From Pseudoalteromonas caenipelagi (lineage in GTDB: Bacteria > Pseudomonadota > Gammaproteobacteria > Enterobacterales > Alteromonadaceae), in contig NZ_JABBPG010000004.1 of NCBI RefSeq assembly GCF_013140855.1, positions 124,001 through 188,000 on the forward strand: a stretch of DNA of 64,000 nucleotides, in the 5' to 3' direction. Positions 11,988 through 21,700 of the stretch are shown here, one piece after another. The translations under genes were made by a program, and so were the position numbers. Within the stretch, counting starts at the first letter, position 1; every line of letters starts with the position of its first letter. The notes below the pieces were generated by a model. That model saw only the letters and a program-made list of their open reading frames with translations, was not told where the DNA came from and searched no databases.

Positions 11988-14900
11988 TTAATTTTCTTCC
12001 AACTCGATGTTGATACCCAGTGAGCGGATTTCTTTGAGCAATACGTTGAATGACTCTGGCATACCCGGTTCCATCTTATGGTTACCGTCAACGATGTTCT
12101 TATACATCTTAGTACGACCGTTTACGTCATCCGACTTAACTGTCAACATTTCCTGTAGTGTATAGGCAGCACCGTATGCTTCTAATGCCCATACCTCCAT
12201 CTCACCGAAACGCTGTCCACCGAACTGTGCTTTACCACCCAGCGGCTGCTGAGTAACTAAGCTGTAAGAACCTGTTGAACGCGCGTGCATCTTGTCATCA
12301 ACCAAGTGGTTAAGTTTCAACATGTACATGTAACCAACAGTTACTTGACGTTCAAACGCATCACCAGTACGGCCATCGTAAAGTGTTACCTGACCGCTTG
12401 ATGGATAACCACCTAACTCAAGTAGCTCTTTAATTTCGCTTTCTTTAGCACCATCAAATGCAGGTGTCGCAATTGGCAAACCACCTTTAAGGTTTTCAGC
12501 TAAGCGACGCACTTCATCATCTGTGAAGCTATTGATATCAACTTTCTGACGGCAATCACCTACTTCATACGCCTTCTTAATGAAGTCACGTAATTCAGCA
12601 AGTTCACGCTGTTCTTTGAGCATTTCTTCGATACGCTCACCGATACCACGAGCAGCAAGACCCATGTGAGTTTCTAGGATCTGACCGATGTTCATACGCG
12701 ATGGTACACCTAGTGGGTTCAATACGATGTCTACTGTACGACCTTTGTCATCGTAAGGCATGTCTTCAACAGGTACGATAGTAGAGATTACACCCTTGTT
12801 ACCGTGACGACCCGCCATCTTATCACCAGGTTGAATACGACGTTTAACCGCAAGGTAAACTTTAACTATCTTCAATACGCCCGGCGCTAAGTCATCACCT
12901 TGAGTGATCTTGCGACGTTTGTTTTCAAATTTCTTATCGTATTCAGCTTTAAGCTCATCGTACTGTGCAGCTAATTGCTCAAGTTCTGATTGCTGCTCTT
13001 CATCTGCAAGGCTCTGCGTAAGCAGCTTGTCAGTTGAAAGGCCTGCAATACGACTTTCATCGAAGCCAGCTTTAGCAAGTAGATTGCGTGCACGCGTTAA
13101 TACACCGCCTTCAAGGATCTTGAATTCTTCGTTAAAGTCTTTCTTCGCTTCACGAAGTTGCATGTCTTCAACTTCTAAAGCGCGCTTGTCTTTTTCAACG
13201 CCATCACGTGTAAATACTTGAACATCAATAACAGTACCTGTTACAGAGTTTGGTACACGTAATGAGCTGTCTTTAACATCTGAGGCTTTTTCACCGAAGA
13301 TAGCACGTAGTAACTTTTCTTCAGGAGTCAGTTGCGTTTCGCCTTTAGGCGTTACTTTACCAACTAGGATATCGCCGCCTTTAACTTCAGCACCGATGTA
13401 TACAACACCTGATTCATCTAGCTTTCCAAGTGCAGATTCACCTACGTTTGGAATATCCGCTGTAATTTCTTCAGGACCTAACTTAGTGTCACGTGCGATA
13501 CATTGTAGTTCTTGAATGTGGATAGTCGTTAGACGATCTTCTTCAACCACGCGCTCAGATAGCAAGATCGAGTCCTCGAAGTTGTAACCATTCCAAGGCA
13601 TGAATGCTACACGTAAGTTTTGACCAAGAGCTAAGTCACCTAAATCTGTAGATGGACCATCTGCAAGTACGTCACCACGAACAACCGGTTCACCAACCAT
13701 ACAAGTTGGCTTTTGGTTGATACAGGTGTTTTGGTTTGAACGTGTGTACTTAGTTAAGTTGTAAATATCGATACCCGCTTCACCAGGAACACGTTCTTCT
13801 TCATTTACGTTAACTACGATACGACTTGCATCAGCATACTTAACCACACCGCCGCGCTTAGCAACAATGGTTACACCTGAATCTTTTGCAAGCGTTAGCT
13901 CAATACCAGTACCCACTAGCGGCTTGTCTGCTTTTAACGTCGGAACTGCCTGACGTTGCATGTTCGATCCCATCAATGCACGGTTCGCATCATCGTGCTC
14001 TAGGAATGGGATAAGTGCCGCAGCCACAGAGATAACCTGCTGTGGAGATACGTCCATATATTGAATGTCAGAACGACCCATGAATGTCGATTCACCTTTG
14101 TGACGACACGGGATCTGCTCATCAATAAATTCGTTATTTTCGTCTAAGTTTGTATTTGCCTGAGCGATTACAAACTGACCTTCTTCGATTGCTGATAGGT
14201 AATCAACTTCGTCTGTTACAACACCGTCTACCACTTTGCGATATGGTGTTTCTAAGAAACCATAATCGTTAGTACGCGCATAAGTCGATAGCGAGTTGAT
14301 TAGACCGATGTTTGGACCTTCAGGCGTTTCGATTGGACATACGCGGCCATAGTGCGTTACGTGTACGTCACGTACTTCAAAGCCCGCACGCTCACGCGTT
14401 AGACCGCCTGGACCTAATGCAGAAATACGACGCTTATGCGTAACTTCTGATAGCGGGTTGTTTTGGTCCATGAACTGTGAAAGCTGTGACGAACCAAAGA
14501 ATTCTTTAACTGCCGCAGAAATAGGCTTAGCGTTAATTAAGTCTTGTGGCATTACTGCATCAAGATCACCTAAGCTCAAACGCTCGCGCACTGCACGCTC
14601 AACACGCACTAGACCAACACGGAATTGGTTTTCAGCCATTTCGCCAACAGAACGAATACGACGGTTACCTAAGTGGTCGATATCGTCCACTTCGCCTTTA
14701 CCGTTACGGATATCGATCAATACGCGCATTACAGATACGATATCTTCTTTGCTTAGCGTACCTGGGCCTGTATCAGTATCATAACCAACACGGCTATTGA
14801 ACTTCATACGACCAACTGTTGACAAATCATAACGCTCTTCAGAGAAGAACAGGTTGTCAAATAGCGCTTCCGCAGCTTCTTTTGTTGGTGGCTCACCAGG

Positions 14901-16013
14901 GCGCATCATGCGGTAGATTTCTACCAATGCTTCTAGGCGATTGCTTGTAGAGTCGATACGTACTGTATCTGACATATACGCACCACTATCAACGTCGTTG
15001 ATGTATAGTGTTGCGATACGAGTGTGACCAGCTTTTACAAGCTCAGCCATTAGCTCAAGTGATAACTCATCGTTTGCATTAGCGATTACTTCGCCAGTTG
15101 ACTCATCGATGTAGTTTTTCGCAACAACACGACCAATGATATATTCATGTGGTACTTCTAATTGCTTAATTTCTTTCTTTTCTAGTGTTTTAATGTGGCG
15201 CGCAGTAATACGGCGACCAGATTCAATCACTATTTCACCGTCAGCATCTTTAACATCAAATGCAGCTGTTTCACCACGAAGGCGCGATGGTACTAGCTCC
15301 ATTAATACTTTACCGTTTGTTACTTCGAATGTTGTGGTTTCGAAGAACAAGCTTAGAATCTCTTCTGTAGAGAATTCTAATGCACGTAAAATGATCGATG
15401 CAGGTAATTTACGACGGCGGTCGATACGAACGTAAAGGTTATCTTTAACGTCGAATTCAAAGTCTAACCATGAACCACGGTAAGGAATAACGCGTGCGTT
15501 ATAAAGCACTTTACCAGACGAGTGCGACTTACCACGGTCGTTATCAAAGAATACACCAGGTGAACGGTGTAGCTGAGAAACGATAACACGCTCTGTTCCG
15601 TTGATAACAAAAGTACCGGTGTCAGTCATGAGCGGGATTTCGCCCATGTAAACTTCTTGCTCTTTAATGTCTTTAACTGTGCCTGGTGCGTCTTTATCCA
15701 TTAGCACAAGACGTAATTTAACGCGAAGTGGAGCAGAATAAGTCACGCCGCGAATTTGACATTCTTTTACATCGAATACTGGCTCACCAATACGATAACT
15801 TACGTATTGTAGCTCAGAATTACCCGAGTAGCTTTTGATCGGAAACACAGAACGGAAAGCAGCTTCCAAACCGTGGTCGCCATCAGCGTCCGGATTCAAG
15901 AACTTTTTGAACGATTCTAACTGCGTCGACAGTAAGAAAGGTATGTCCAAAACTTGTGGACGTTTACCAAAATCCTTACGGATACGTTTCTTTTCAGAAT
16001 AAGAGTAAGCCAT
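11988..16013 (-). CDS. rpoB: RNA polymerase beta subunit
   Basis: The beta subunit of RNA polymerase, 1341 residues when started at the ATG at 16013 ([17 protein letters not shown]), which matches the E. coli start and length (1342). A longer in-frame reading to 16097 adds 28 residues without family support. The rifampicin-binding cluster around [34 protein letters not shown] has the sensitive-type residues. The C-terminal clamp region [24 protein letters not shown] is intact. It lies downstream of rplL across a hairpin that probably acts as a partial attenuator. Confidence 0.99.
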   Translation of the reverse strand: MAYSYSEKKRIRKDFGKRPQVLDIPFLLSTQLESFKKFLNPDADGDHGLEAAFRSVFPIKSYSGNSELQYVSYRIGEPVFDVKECQIRGVTYSAPLRVKLRLVLMDKDAPGTVKDIKEQEVYMGEIPLMTDTGTFVINGTERVIVSQLHRSPGVFFDNDRGKSHSSGKVLYNARVIPYRGSWLDFEFDVKDNLYVRIDRRRKLPASIILRALEFSTEEILSLFFETTTFEVTNGKVLMELVPSRLRGETAAFDVKDADGEIVIESGRRITARHIKTLEKKEIKQLEVPHEYIIGRVVAKNYIDESTGEVIANANDELSLELMAELVKAGHTRIATLYINDVDSGAYMSDTVRIDSTSNRLEALVEIYRMMRPGEPPTKEAAEALFDNLFFSEERYDLSTVGRMKFNSRVGYDTDTGPGTLSKEDIVSVMRVLIDIRNGKGEVDDIDHLGNRRIRSVGEMAENQFRVGLVRVERAVRERLSLGDLDAVMPQDLINAKPISAAVKEFFGSSQLSQFMDQNNPLSEVTHKRRISALGPGGLTRERAGFEVRDVHVTHYGRVCPIETPEGPNIGLINSLSTYARTNDYGFLETPYRKVVDGVVTDEVDYLSAIEEGQFVIAQANTNLDENNEFIDEQIPCRHKGESTFMGRSDIQYMDVSPQQVISVAAALIPFLEHDDANRALMGSNMQRQAVPTLKADKPLVGTGIELTLAKDSGVTIVAKRGGVVKYADASRIVVNVNEEERVPGEAGIDIYNLTKYTRSNQNTCINQKPTCMVGEPVVRGDVLADGPSTDLGDLALGQNLRVAFMPWNGYNFEDSILLSERVVEEDRLTTIHIQELQCIARDTKLGPEEITADIPNVGESALGKLDESGVVYIGAEVKGGDILVGKVTPKGETQLTPEEKLLRAIFGEKASDVKDSSLRVPNSVTGTVIDVQVFTRDGVEKDKRALEVEDMQLREAKKDFNEEFKILEGGVLTRARNLLAKAGFDESRIAGLSTDKLLTQSLADEEQQSELEQLAAQYDELKAEYDKKFENKRRKITQGDDLAPGVLKIVKVYLAVKRRIQPGDKMAGRHGNKGVISTIVPVEDMPYDDKGRTVDIVLNPLGVPSRMNIGQILETHMGLAARGIGERIEEMLKEQRELAELRDFIKKAYEVGDCRQKVDINSFTDDEVRRLAENLKGGLPIATPAFDGAKESEIKELLELGGYPSSGQVTLYDGRTGDAFERQVTVGYMYMLKLNHLVDDKMHARSTGSYSLVTQQPLGGKAQFGGQRFGEMEVWALEAYGAAYTLQEMLTVKSDDVNGRTKMYKNIVDGNHKMEPGMPESFNVLLKEIRSLGINIELEEN

Positions 16014-16209
16014 GGGGTTCCTCAGCTTGCTGATCTTTGACCCAACCTGTTCTTGTAAGAACAGACTTAACTGGCATTCAAGCCATGATAACAACATCTA
16101 ATTGTTGTACTAAACGCCATTGATATTAGCAAAAAACTGCTTAGTTATTGAAAATACCAGTGAAATTTAGAATTTTATTGCGCGATAGAAAGGTATCTCG
16201 CTATAGCGC

Positions 16210-16244
16210 AAAAGGGCCGGTGATTAAATAATCACCAGCCCTTG
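16210..16244 (-). terminator. rplL-rpoB attenuator hairpin
   Basis: On the minus strand AAGGGCTGGTGAT pairs with a near-complementary ATCACCGGCCCTT across a 6-7-nt loop and is followed by only four T residues. Position between rplL and rpoB and the weak T tract fit the partial terminator that lowers rpoBC relative to rplJL expression in Enterobacteria. A second small hairpin (GCCTGAGAAATCAGGC) lies just upstream in the transcript. Confidence 0.75.
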
Positions 16245-16281
16245 CCTGATTTCTCAGGCAGCGAACCTAGCGTTGGCTAGA

Positions 16282-16644
16282 TTACTTGATCTCAACTTCA
16301 GCACCAGCTTCTTCAAGATCTTTCTTAAGTGCTTCAGCTTCTTCCTTAGATACACCTTCTTTGATTGGTGCAGGAGCAGACTCTACTAGAGCCTTAGCTT
16401 CTTTAAGGCCTAGACCTGTTGCGCCACGTACTGCTTTGATAGCAGCAACTTTGTTAGCGCCAGCAGCAGCAAGAACTACGTCGAACTCAGTCTTTTCTTC
16501 AGCAGCTTCAGCAGGACCTGCAGCAACAACAGCAGCAGCTGCAGTTACGCCGAATTTTTCTTCCATTGCTTCTACTAGTTCAACAACTTCCATTACTGAC
16601 ATTTCAGCAATAGCGTCAAGGATTTGGTCTTTAGTTACAGACAT
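16282..16644 (-). CDS. rplL: 50S ribosomal protein L7/L12
   Basis: A 120-residue L7/L12 stalk protein, which recruits translation GTPases to the ribosome as dimers bound to L10. It shows the N-terminal dimerisation helix region, an Ala-rich hinge ([17 protein letters not shown]) and the C-terminal factor-binding domain with [15 protein letters not shown]. It lies 71 bases after rplJ and ahead of the rpoBC attenuator. High expression is expected. Confidence 0.98.
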   Translation of the reverse strand: MSVTKDQILDAIAEMSVMEVVELVEAMEEKFGVTAAAAVVAAGPAEAAEEKTEFDVVLAAAGANKVAAIKAVRGATGLGLKEAKALVESAPAPIKEGVSKEEAEALKKDLEEAGAEVEIK

Positions 16645-16715
16645 TTCAAATTTCCTAATTATTTACGAACCCATGTGGTTCAAAAAATTTATTAAAGAAA
16701 GGAGCGGTGCTTAAA

Positions 16716-17210
16716 TTAAGCAGCTTGCTCAGCTTTCTGTACACGTACCGCTTCAATTGTTTTACACAATTTGCCAGCAGACGCTTCTTTCATAGCGCTC
16801 ATTAAGCGTGCAACAGCTTCGTCGTAAGTAGGTAGCTTAGCAAGCATATCTACGTCTACAACTTTACCTTCGAATGCAGCAGTTTTAAGCTCGAATGCTT
16901 CGTTCTTTTTCGCGAAATCTGAGAAGATACGCGCAGCAGCACCTGGGTGCTCTGAAGAGAAAGCGATAAGGCTTGGACCAACTAGTGATTCGTTAAGGCA
17001 TTCGTAATCAGTGCCTTCAACAGCGCGTCGAGCTAAAGTGTTACGAACAACTTTCATCCATACACCAGCTTCACGAGCTTCTTTACGAAGAGCAGTGATT
17101 GCACCTACTGTTACACCACGAGAATCAGCAACAACTGCTGAAAGAGCACCTTTGGCAGCTTCGTTGACTTCAGCAACAATTGCTTTTTTGTCTTGAAGAT
17201 TTAAAGCCAT
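16716..17210 (-). CDS. rplJ: 50S ribosomal protein L10
   Basis: L10, the base of the ribosomal stalk that binds 23S rRNA and anchors L7/L12 dimers. The ATG at 17210 ([21 protein letters not shown]) follows an SD (AGGAG) at the usual spacing and gives 164 residues, matching the family; an upstream in-frame start at 17240 would add ten unrelated residues. It is the first gene of the rplJL-rpoBC unit, preceded by an L10-type leader RNA through which L10-(L12)4 represses its own translation. Confidence 0.98.
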   Translation of the reverse strand: MALNLQDKKAIVAEVNEAAKGALSAVVADSRGVTVGAITALRKEAREAGVWMKVVRNTLARRAVEGTDYECLNESLVGPSLIAFSSEHPGAAARIFSDFAKKNEAFELKTAAFEGKVVDVDMLAKLPTYDEAVARLMSAMKEASAGKLCKTIEAVRVQKAEQAA

Positions 17211-17254
17211 GGGTGTTACTCCTGGTTTATAGAAAAACAAAGATTTGTTTTTCA

Positions 17255-17394
17255 GTTCTACTCTACCCTGCTAAAAACTTTAGCAGAGATGCTTTTTACG
17301 GCGAGAGCCAGAAGATTAGGAAAAATCTAGCTGGGATTCACACCGTCTACGTAGGACGATTAAGGCCAAAGGCCACCTACGGTCTTGGACGGAA
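17255..17394 (-). ncRNA. L10 (rplJ) leader RNA, autoregulatory
   Basis: Read on the minus strand, the untranslated leader contains GTCCAAGACCGTAGG paired with CCTACGTAGACGG, enclosing a small GGCCTTTGGCC hairpin, then GGTGTGAATCCCAGC. This matches the order and several bases of the E. coli L10 leader (CCGTCTAAGACC ... GCCTGCGTAGACGGTG). It is the expected binding site for the L10-L7/L12 complex that controls rplJL translation. Boundaries are approximate. Confidence 0.8.
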
Positions 17395-17503
17395 GCGCAA
17401 TTTATCGCGTTACTATAAAAGTGTTGCGAAATTATACGCTTCAACCCGAATTCGTTTTTTTGTTGATATTATTCAAATGAATTTATCAACAAAATGGCGC
17501 AAA

Positions 17504-17532
17504 ATTATAGTTTAAAAATTACGCCATGTAAA
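17504..17532 (-). promoter_or_regulatory. Sigma-70 promoter of rplJL-rpoBC
   Basis: On the minus strand -35 TTTACA, a 17-base spacer and a perfect -10 TATAAT, located between rplA and the L10 leader. It would produce a transcript with a leader of nearly 290 bases. Another TATAAT at 17431-17436 lacks a good -35. Confidence 0.75.
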
Positions 17533-17549
17533 TGCTAATCTCTAATAAA

Positions 17550-18251
17550 TTATACTTGCGTATTTAGAGTAGCTTGGTCAACAGCAACACCTGCGCCCAT
17601 AGTTGTTGAGATGCTTACTTTCTTCAAGTAAGTACCTTTTGCTTGAGAAGGCTTAGCTTTCTTAAGCGCAACAAGTAGAGATTCAAGGTTTTGTTGTAAC
17701 TGCTCAGCAGTGAAGTCCACTTTACCGATAGTAGTGTGGATGATACCGTTCTTATCATTACGGTAACGAACCTGACCAGCTTTAGCATTTTTAACTGCTT
17801 CTGCAACATTAGGTGTTACAGTGCCAGTTTTAGGGTTAGGCATAAGACCACGTGGACCTAGGATTTGACCTAGTTGACCAACAACGCGCATTGCATCTGG
17901 AGAAGCAACAACAACGTCAAAGTTCATTTCGCCTTTTTTAACTAGTTCAGCAAGGTCTTCCATACCTACTAAATCAGCACCAGCTTCTTTAGCAGCATCA
18001 GCGTTAGCACCTTGAGTGAACACAGCTACGCGAACGTCACGACCAGTACCGTGAGGTAGTACAGTTGCACCACGAACGTTTTGGTCAGATTTACGTGCGT
18101 CGATACCAAGGTTAACAGCAACGTCAACACTTTCAACGAACTTAGCTGTTGCTAACTCTTTAAGCAATGCAACTGCTTCATTGATTTCGTAATCTTTAGT
18201 AACATCCACTTTTTCGCGGATAGTACGCATACGTTTAGTAAGTTTAGCCAT
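17550..18251 (-). CDS. rplA: 50S ribosomal protein L1
   Basis: A 233-residue L1, which binds 23S rRNA at the mobile L1 stalk near the E site and represses the rplKA mRNA. The start MAKLTKRMR and the conserved segments [30 protein letters not shown] and the C-terminal [16 protein letters not shown] are typical. It lies 5 bases after rplK, so the two are translationally coupled. Confidence 0.98.
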   Translation of the reverse strand: MAKLTKRMRTIREKVDVTKDYEINEAVALLKELATAKFVESVDVAVNLGIDARKSDQNVRGATVLPHGTGRDVRVAVFTQGANADAAKEAGADLVGMEDLAELVKKGEMNFDVVVASPDAMRVVGQLGQILGPRGLMPNPKTGTVTPNVAEAVKNAKAGQVRYRNDKNGIIHTTIGKVDFTAEQLQQNLESLLVALKKAKPSQAKGTYLKKVSISTTMGAGVAVDQATLNTQV

Positions 18252-18256
18252 TTCTA

Positions 18257-18685
18257 TTAACCCTCTACGTTCAAGCCCATTGCACGTGCAGAACCTGCAA
18301 TCGTGCGAACCGCAGCTTCCATATCAGCTGCTGTTAAATCTGGACGTTTAGTCTCAACGATCTCTTCAAGTTGAGCACGTGTAACAGTACCCACTTTTTC
18401 AGTGTTAGGACGACCAGAACCAGACTTGATGCCTGCAGCTTTCTTAAGAAGGTAAGAAGCAGGTGGAGTCTTCATATCGAACGTGAAAGAACGATCGCTA
18501 TATACAGAAATAACAACAGGAACAGGTGCGCCTTTCTCGATAGACTCTGTACGTGCGTTGAACGCTTTACAGAATTCCATGATGTTTACACCGTGTTGAC
18601 CTAGTGCAGGACCTACTGGAGGACTAGGGTTAGCCATACCAGCAGCAACTTGTAGCTTGATTAGAGCTTCAACTTTTTTAGCCAT
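18257..18685 (-). CDS. rplK: 50S ribosomal protein L11
   Basis: A 142-residue L11 of the ribosomal GTPase-associated centre, also needed for RelA-dependent stringent response. The Pro-rich N-terminal motif [28 protein letters not shown] and the C-terminal rRNA-binding domain ([15 protein letters not shown]) are intact. It begins the rplKA unit after the nusG terminator. A weak TTGCAA/TATTAA promoter candidate lies within 18745-18785. Confidence 0.98.
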   Translation of the reverse strand: MAKKVEALIKLQVAAGMANPSPPVGPALGQHGVNIMEFCKAFNARTESIEKGAPVPVVISVYSDRSFTFDMKTPPASYLLKKAAGIKSGSGRPNTEKVGTVTRAQLEEIVETKRPDLTAADMEAAVRTIAGSARAMGLNVEG

Positions 18686-18801
18686 GATAATACCTCATTA
18701 GGTGGGTCTTAGCCTTGTGCGCGCGAGGACGCGTACTCAAACGGCTTCCCAATTAATAAAAAAACTTTTTGATTTTGCAAAGAATTAATATCTTTAACAT
18801 A

Positions 18802-18842
18802 CAAAAAGGCCGCTGATTATAAGTTAACCAGCGGCCTTTTTC
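18802..18842 (-). terminator. nusG rho-independent terminator
   Basis: A 13-bp perfect stem AAAAAGGCCGCTG / CAGCGGCCTTTTT with a 14-nt loop lies 22 bases after the nusG stop. The flanking A/T runs would allow either orientation. It separates secE-nusG from rplKA. Confidence 0.9.
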
Positions 18843-18863
18843 AATAGCTCTTTTAAGAAAGAA

Positions 18864-19421
18864 TTATTTATCTTTCTCTACTTGGCCAAATTCTAGATCA
18901 ACAGGTGTAGAACGACCAAAAATAAGCACGGATACTTTCAAGCGGCTCTTTTCGTAGTCTACTTCTTCAACCACACCACTAAAGTCGGCAAAAGGACCAT
19001 CAGTTACGCGCACCACTTCACCCACTTCGAACAAGGTTGCTGGCTTAGGAGCTTCAGCATTTTCTTGTAAGCGGTTTAGGATACGGTCAGCTTCTTTTGA
19101 ACTAATAGGCGCAGGGCGGTCAGACGTACCACCGATAAAGCCCATTACACGCGGTGTGCTATTCACTAAGTGCCAGCTCGCGTCGTTCATATCCATTTCT
19201 ACCAGTACATAACCTGGGAAAAACTTACGTTCAGATTTACGCTTTTGACCAGCACGCATCTCAACTACTTCTTCAGTTGGGACCAATACTTCACCGAAGC
19301 TGTCTTCCAAACCTTCAATTTTGATGTGCTCAATAATAGTTTGAGCAACGCGCTTTTCATAACCTGAAAACGCTTGAATTACGTACCAGCGTAATTTCTT
19401 TTCTTTGTTCTCATCCGACAT
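18864..19421 (-). CDS. nusG: Transcription termination/antitermination factor NusG
   Basis: A 185-residue NusG, which binds RNA polymerase through its NGN domain and Rho or ribosomal S10 through its KOW domain. [17 protein letters not shown] and [14 protein letters not shown] mark the NGN domain; [25 protein letters not shown] marks the KOW domain. It starts 4 bases after the secE stop, as a translationally coupled pair, and is followed by a strong terminator. Confidence 0.98.
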   Translation of the reverse strand: MSDENKEKKLRWYVIQAFSGYEKRVAQTIIEHIKIEGLEDSFGEVLVPTEEVVEMRAGQKRKSERKFFPGYVLVEMDMNDASWHLVNSTPRVMGFIGGTSDRPAPISSKEADRILNRLQENAEAPKPATLFEVGEVVRVTDGPFADFSGVVEEVDYEKSRLKVSVLIFGRSTPVDLEFGQVEKDK

Positions 19422-19425
19422 GGGA

Positions 19426-19803
19426 TCAGATCTCCAATCCAGTTAAAAAGCCAACAACTCTGAATAAAATGCCGTCCAGACCCCATAGGATCAACGCCAT
19501 TACTACTGTCGCAGCCATTACGATAAATGTAGTATGAGTTGTTTCTTGGCGCGTTGGCCAAACAACCTTACGTACTTCGATGCGAGACTCTTTTGCAAAA
19601 GCAGCGAAAGTACGCCCCTTCTCAGTTGTAAAAGCGACACCGAGTGCTGCTGCAATTGCTACAACCACGCCAACGGCACGTACTAACACAGACATATCTG
19701 CATAAAGATAGTTGCCAACTACCGCACCTGTAAGAAGCGTGATTGCAATTAGCCATTTTACCATGTCCATAGAGCTAGACTGGGTTTCAACATTAGTGCT
19801 CAT
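19426..19803 (-). CDS. secE: Preprotein translocase subunit SecE
   Basis: A 125-residue SecE of the SecYEG channel, in the longer three-transmembrane form of Gammaproteobacteria: hydrophobic spans near residues 14-33, 37-57 and 93-115. The conserved cytoplasmic segment [17 protein letters not shown] lies between spans 2 and 3. It is cotranscribed with nusG and lies 130 bases after tRNA-Trp, probably on the same transcript. Confidence 0.97.
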   Translation of the reverse strand: MSTNVETQSSSMDMVKWLIAITLLTGAVVGNYLYADMSVLVRAVGVVVAIAAALGVAFTTEKGRTFAAFAKESRIEVRKVVWPTRQETTHTTFIVMAATVVMALILWGLDGILFRVVGFLTGLEI

Positions 19804-19933
19804 AATTTATTTACCTTAAATACAGACACAACAACCCTGCATATAACAGGGTTAATCCATTAAATCCAAATGTATAAATAAGCGTTTACAACTCAAGAAC
19901 ACATTATTTTAGATTTGGACTCTACTGTATGAA

Positions 19934-20010
19934 TGGCAGGGGCGGCAGGACTCGAACCCGCAACCATCGGTTTTGGAGACCGCTGTTCTACCAATTGGAA
20001 CTACGCCCCT
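19934..20010 (-). tRNA. trpT: tRNA-Trp (anticodon CCA)
   Basis: A complete 77-nt cloverleaf including an encoded 3' CCA. The acceptor stem AGGGGCG / CGCCCCT is 7 bp, the discriminator is G, the T loop is GTTCGAGTC and the anticodon loop CTCCAAA gives anticodon CCA. It lies upstream of secE on the same strand with its own promoter. In Vibrio-like genomes I recall this tRNA lying between tufB and secE. Confidence 0.97.
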
Positions 20011-20025
20011 GCAAAGTGGATGCCC

Positions 20026-20053
20026 ATTATACTTACGAACAATTTGAAAACAA
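20026..20053 (-). promoter_or_regulatory. Sigma-70 promoter of tRNA-Trp (and probably secE-nusG)
   Basis: On the minus strand -35 TTGTTT, a 16-base spacer and a perfect -10 TATAAT, ending 15 bases before the tRNA 5' end. No terminator is seen between the tRNA and secE. Confidence 0.75.
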
Positions 20054-20131
20054 GAGTAAAAGATATGCAAACACAAAAATCATCAAAACAGACACATCAC
20101 TTTTGATGAGATAGGTCTGTAAAACGTGTTT

Positions 20132-20647
20132 TCAAGAGTCCAGTCTAATCAAATCAGGGTTATAAAAATCAGTTAATAGCCAAATTTGTTCAAATGCATG
20201 ATTGCTGTGGAAGTCAAGCCTACCAACAATCGCCACAAAATCATCATGATGCCACAATGTACTGGCATTGCGGATCAACAGCCATGTGCGCTTAGAGTGA
20301 TACCGTTTAAGCGCTTTTTGGTTTAATAAGCGCTCTAAGGCTACTTGCAGGCGCTTCTTAGTAGGCGCTTGCGCCATTGTCGCCAACTCTCTTTGGATTT
20401 CCAACGATAGCGGCCTTCCAAGCACAGCCATCGCTTCTTTCTCACTACCGTACAAATGCGCGACTTCTATATCAAGCCGCTCTTCTCCTTGATAGCAACT
20501 GATGTCTGGCATATTCGGCTCATTATGCCAAATATGCCGCATAGGAATACCATATTGCTGCTCATAGCAACGTAAAAACAACTTTGCAGCTTGATGTTCT
20601 AACTGCAGCTTTTCCAAATCACTTTCGCGCAGCACCGATTGTTTCAT
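20132..20647 (-). CDS. Uncharacterised 171-residue protein overlapping deoC
   Basis: I do not recognise this family. The product is soluble with no signal peptide, rich in charged residues and Leu, Gln and His. A segment near residues 48-63, PDISCYQGEERLDIEVAH, has the spacing of an acidic PD...D-x-E-V strand pair as in PD-(D/E)XK-type nucleases, but a catalytic Lys is not obvious, so this is only a hint. Its start lies 29 bases inside the 3' end of deoC in another frame, so it is probably translated from the deoC mRNA. Downstream lies the divergent tRNA-Trp promoter region. Confidence 0.6.
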   Translation of the reverse strand: MKQSVLRESDLEKLQLEHQAAKLFLRCYEQQYGIPMRHIWHNEPNMPDISCYQGEERLDIEVAHLYGSEKEAMAVLGRPLSLEIQRELATMAQAPTKKRLQVALERLLNQKALKRYHSKRTWLLIRNASTLWHHDDFVAIVGRLDFHSNHAFEQIWLLTDFYNPDLIRLDS

Positions 20648-21368
20648 GTATATCCGTTAACAAGCTTGAGGCACCAAAGCGCAAATGTGCAGCGTTGATC
20701 CACTCTCGACCCATAATTTGCTCTGCTAAACGCAAGTAATCTGCAGCTTGAGCAACCGTCTTAACGCCGCCAGCAGCTTTGAAACTCACATCTTTGTCAG
20801 AACGCTTGATACAGTTAAGTATAGTCTTAGTTGCATCAAGTGTTGCATTTACAGGCACTTTTCCCGTGCTGGTTTTAATAAAATCAGCTCCAGCAAGTAT
20901 TGCAACATCACACGCTTGAGTGATCAATGACTCACTTGCTAGCACACCACTTTCAATAATCACTTTTAATTTTGCTTTGCCTTTACACAATGCTTTACTT
21001 GAATTGACATATTGCCAAGGGGTATCAGGGTCTCCAGCTATTAATTGCTGATAAGGCAACACCAAATCAATTTCATCCGCCCCTTCACTGAGTGCTTGTT
21101 CCGTCTGCGCAAGGACCGTTTTTAATGGCTGCTTTGCATCCGGGAAATTTGTAACTGTAGCGACTTTTACTTGTGTCAGACCCCGCTCGGCTAAAAGCTG
21201 CTTAACCAACGCCACAAACTTAGGATACACACATATGGCAGCAGGCACCCCGAACTCAGGTTTAATGCTGTTAACCAATGACTCAATGGCATGTTCGTCA
21301 TCGTTTTCATTCAACGAAGTTAAATCCATTAAGCTTAATGCCAATTTAGCATCTTCATACAATGCCAT
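20619..21368 (-). CDS. deoC: Deoxyribose-phosphate aldolase
   Basis: A 249-residue class I aldolase that cleaves 2-deoxyribose 5-phosphate to acetaldehyde and glyceraldehyde 3-phosphate in deoxynucleoside catabolism. The Schiff-base lysine is in GADFIKTSTGK (near residue 160), the second active-site lysine is in VSFKAAGGVKT, and EIDLVLPYQ carries the catalytic Asp. It is slightly shorter than E. coli DeoC (259) and sits alone rather than with deoABD. An unrecognised ORF overlaps its 3' end. Confidence 0.96.
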   Translation of the reverse strand: MALYEDAKLALSLMDLTSLNENDDEHAIESLVNSIKPEFGVPAAICVYPKFVALVKQLLAERGLTQVKVATVTNFPDAKQPLKTVLAQTEQALSEGADEIDLVLPYQQLIAGDPDTPWQYVNSSKALCKGKAKLKVIIESGVLASESLITQACDVAILAGADFIKTSTGKVPVNATLDATKTILNCIKRSDKDVSFKAAGGVKTVAQAADYLRLAEQIMGREWINAAHLRFGASSLLTDIHETIGAARK

Positions 21369-21700
21369 AATTCTATTCCAGTTAGGTCAATATCTTGGTT
21401 TAGTAAAAAGCATACGCCCAAATCCCCACAGGACATATGTCCGCAAAACACTTGGAACAAATAATTGTTATGCTGAATAACTCATAACTAAACACTATAA
21501 GCAGTGTGGCATAGTAAAATTTACGGCGCAACGCGCTGTAAATAAAGCCTTAAGCCATTTGACAAGGTGGTATATAACTTTTAGTTATATAAACTAGGTT
21601 TTAATTATTTTTTACTAAGCTTTAGGCACTATATTCTGCTTCCCTGTTCACCACTTTGTGTGCATTGTGGTCACGTAATCTTAGTGTTTTGGAGCTAACA
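21369..21700. other. deoC-cysG divergent intergenic region
   Basis: This 332-bp AT-rich region must hold both divergent promoters. On the plus strand a perfect -35 TTGACA lies at 21559-21564, but the hexamer 17 bases later (TAGTTA) is poor. A perfect 9-bp inverted repeat (separate entry) overlaps that -10 region, as expected of an activator-dependent or repressed promoter. Confidence 0.45.
21571..21591. promoter_or_regulatory. Perfect 9-bp inverted repeat upstream of cysG
   Basis: TATATAACT-TTT-AGTTATATA begins 6 bases after a TTGACA hexamer and ends 110 bases before the cysG start. Its symmetry suggests a dimeric regulator site. CysB is a natural candidate given the operon, but CysB sites are degenerate and this cannot be assigned from sequence alone. 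Confidence 0.4.

Noticed and set aside
16014..16097. An N-terminal extension of rpoB by 28 residues
   Set aside because: The [10 protein letters not shown] start matches all known RpoB proteins; the extension has none of that conservation.
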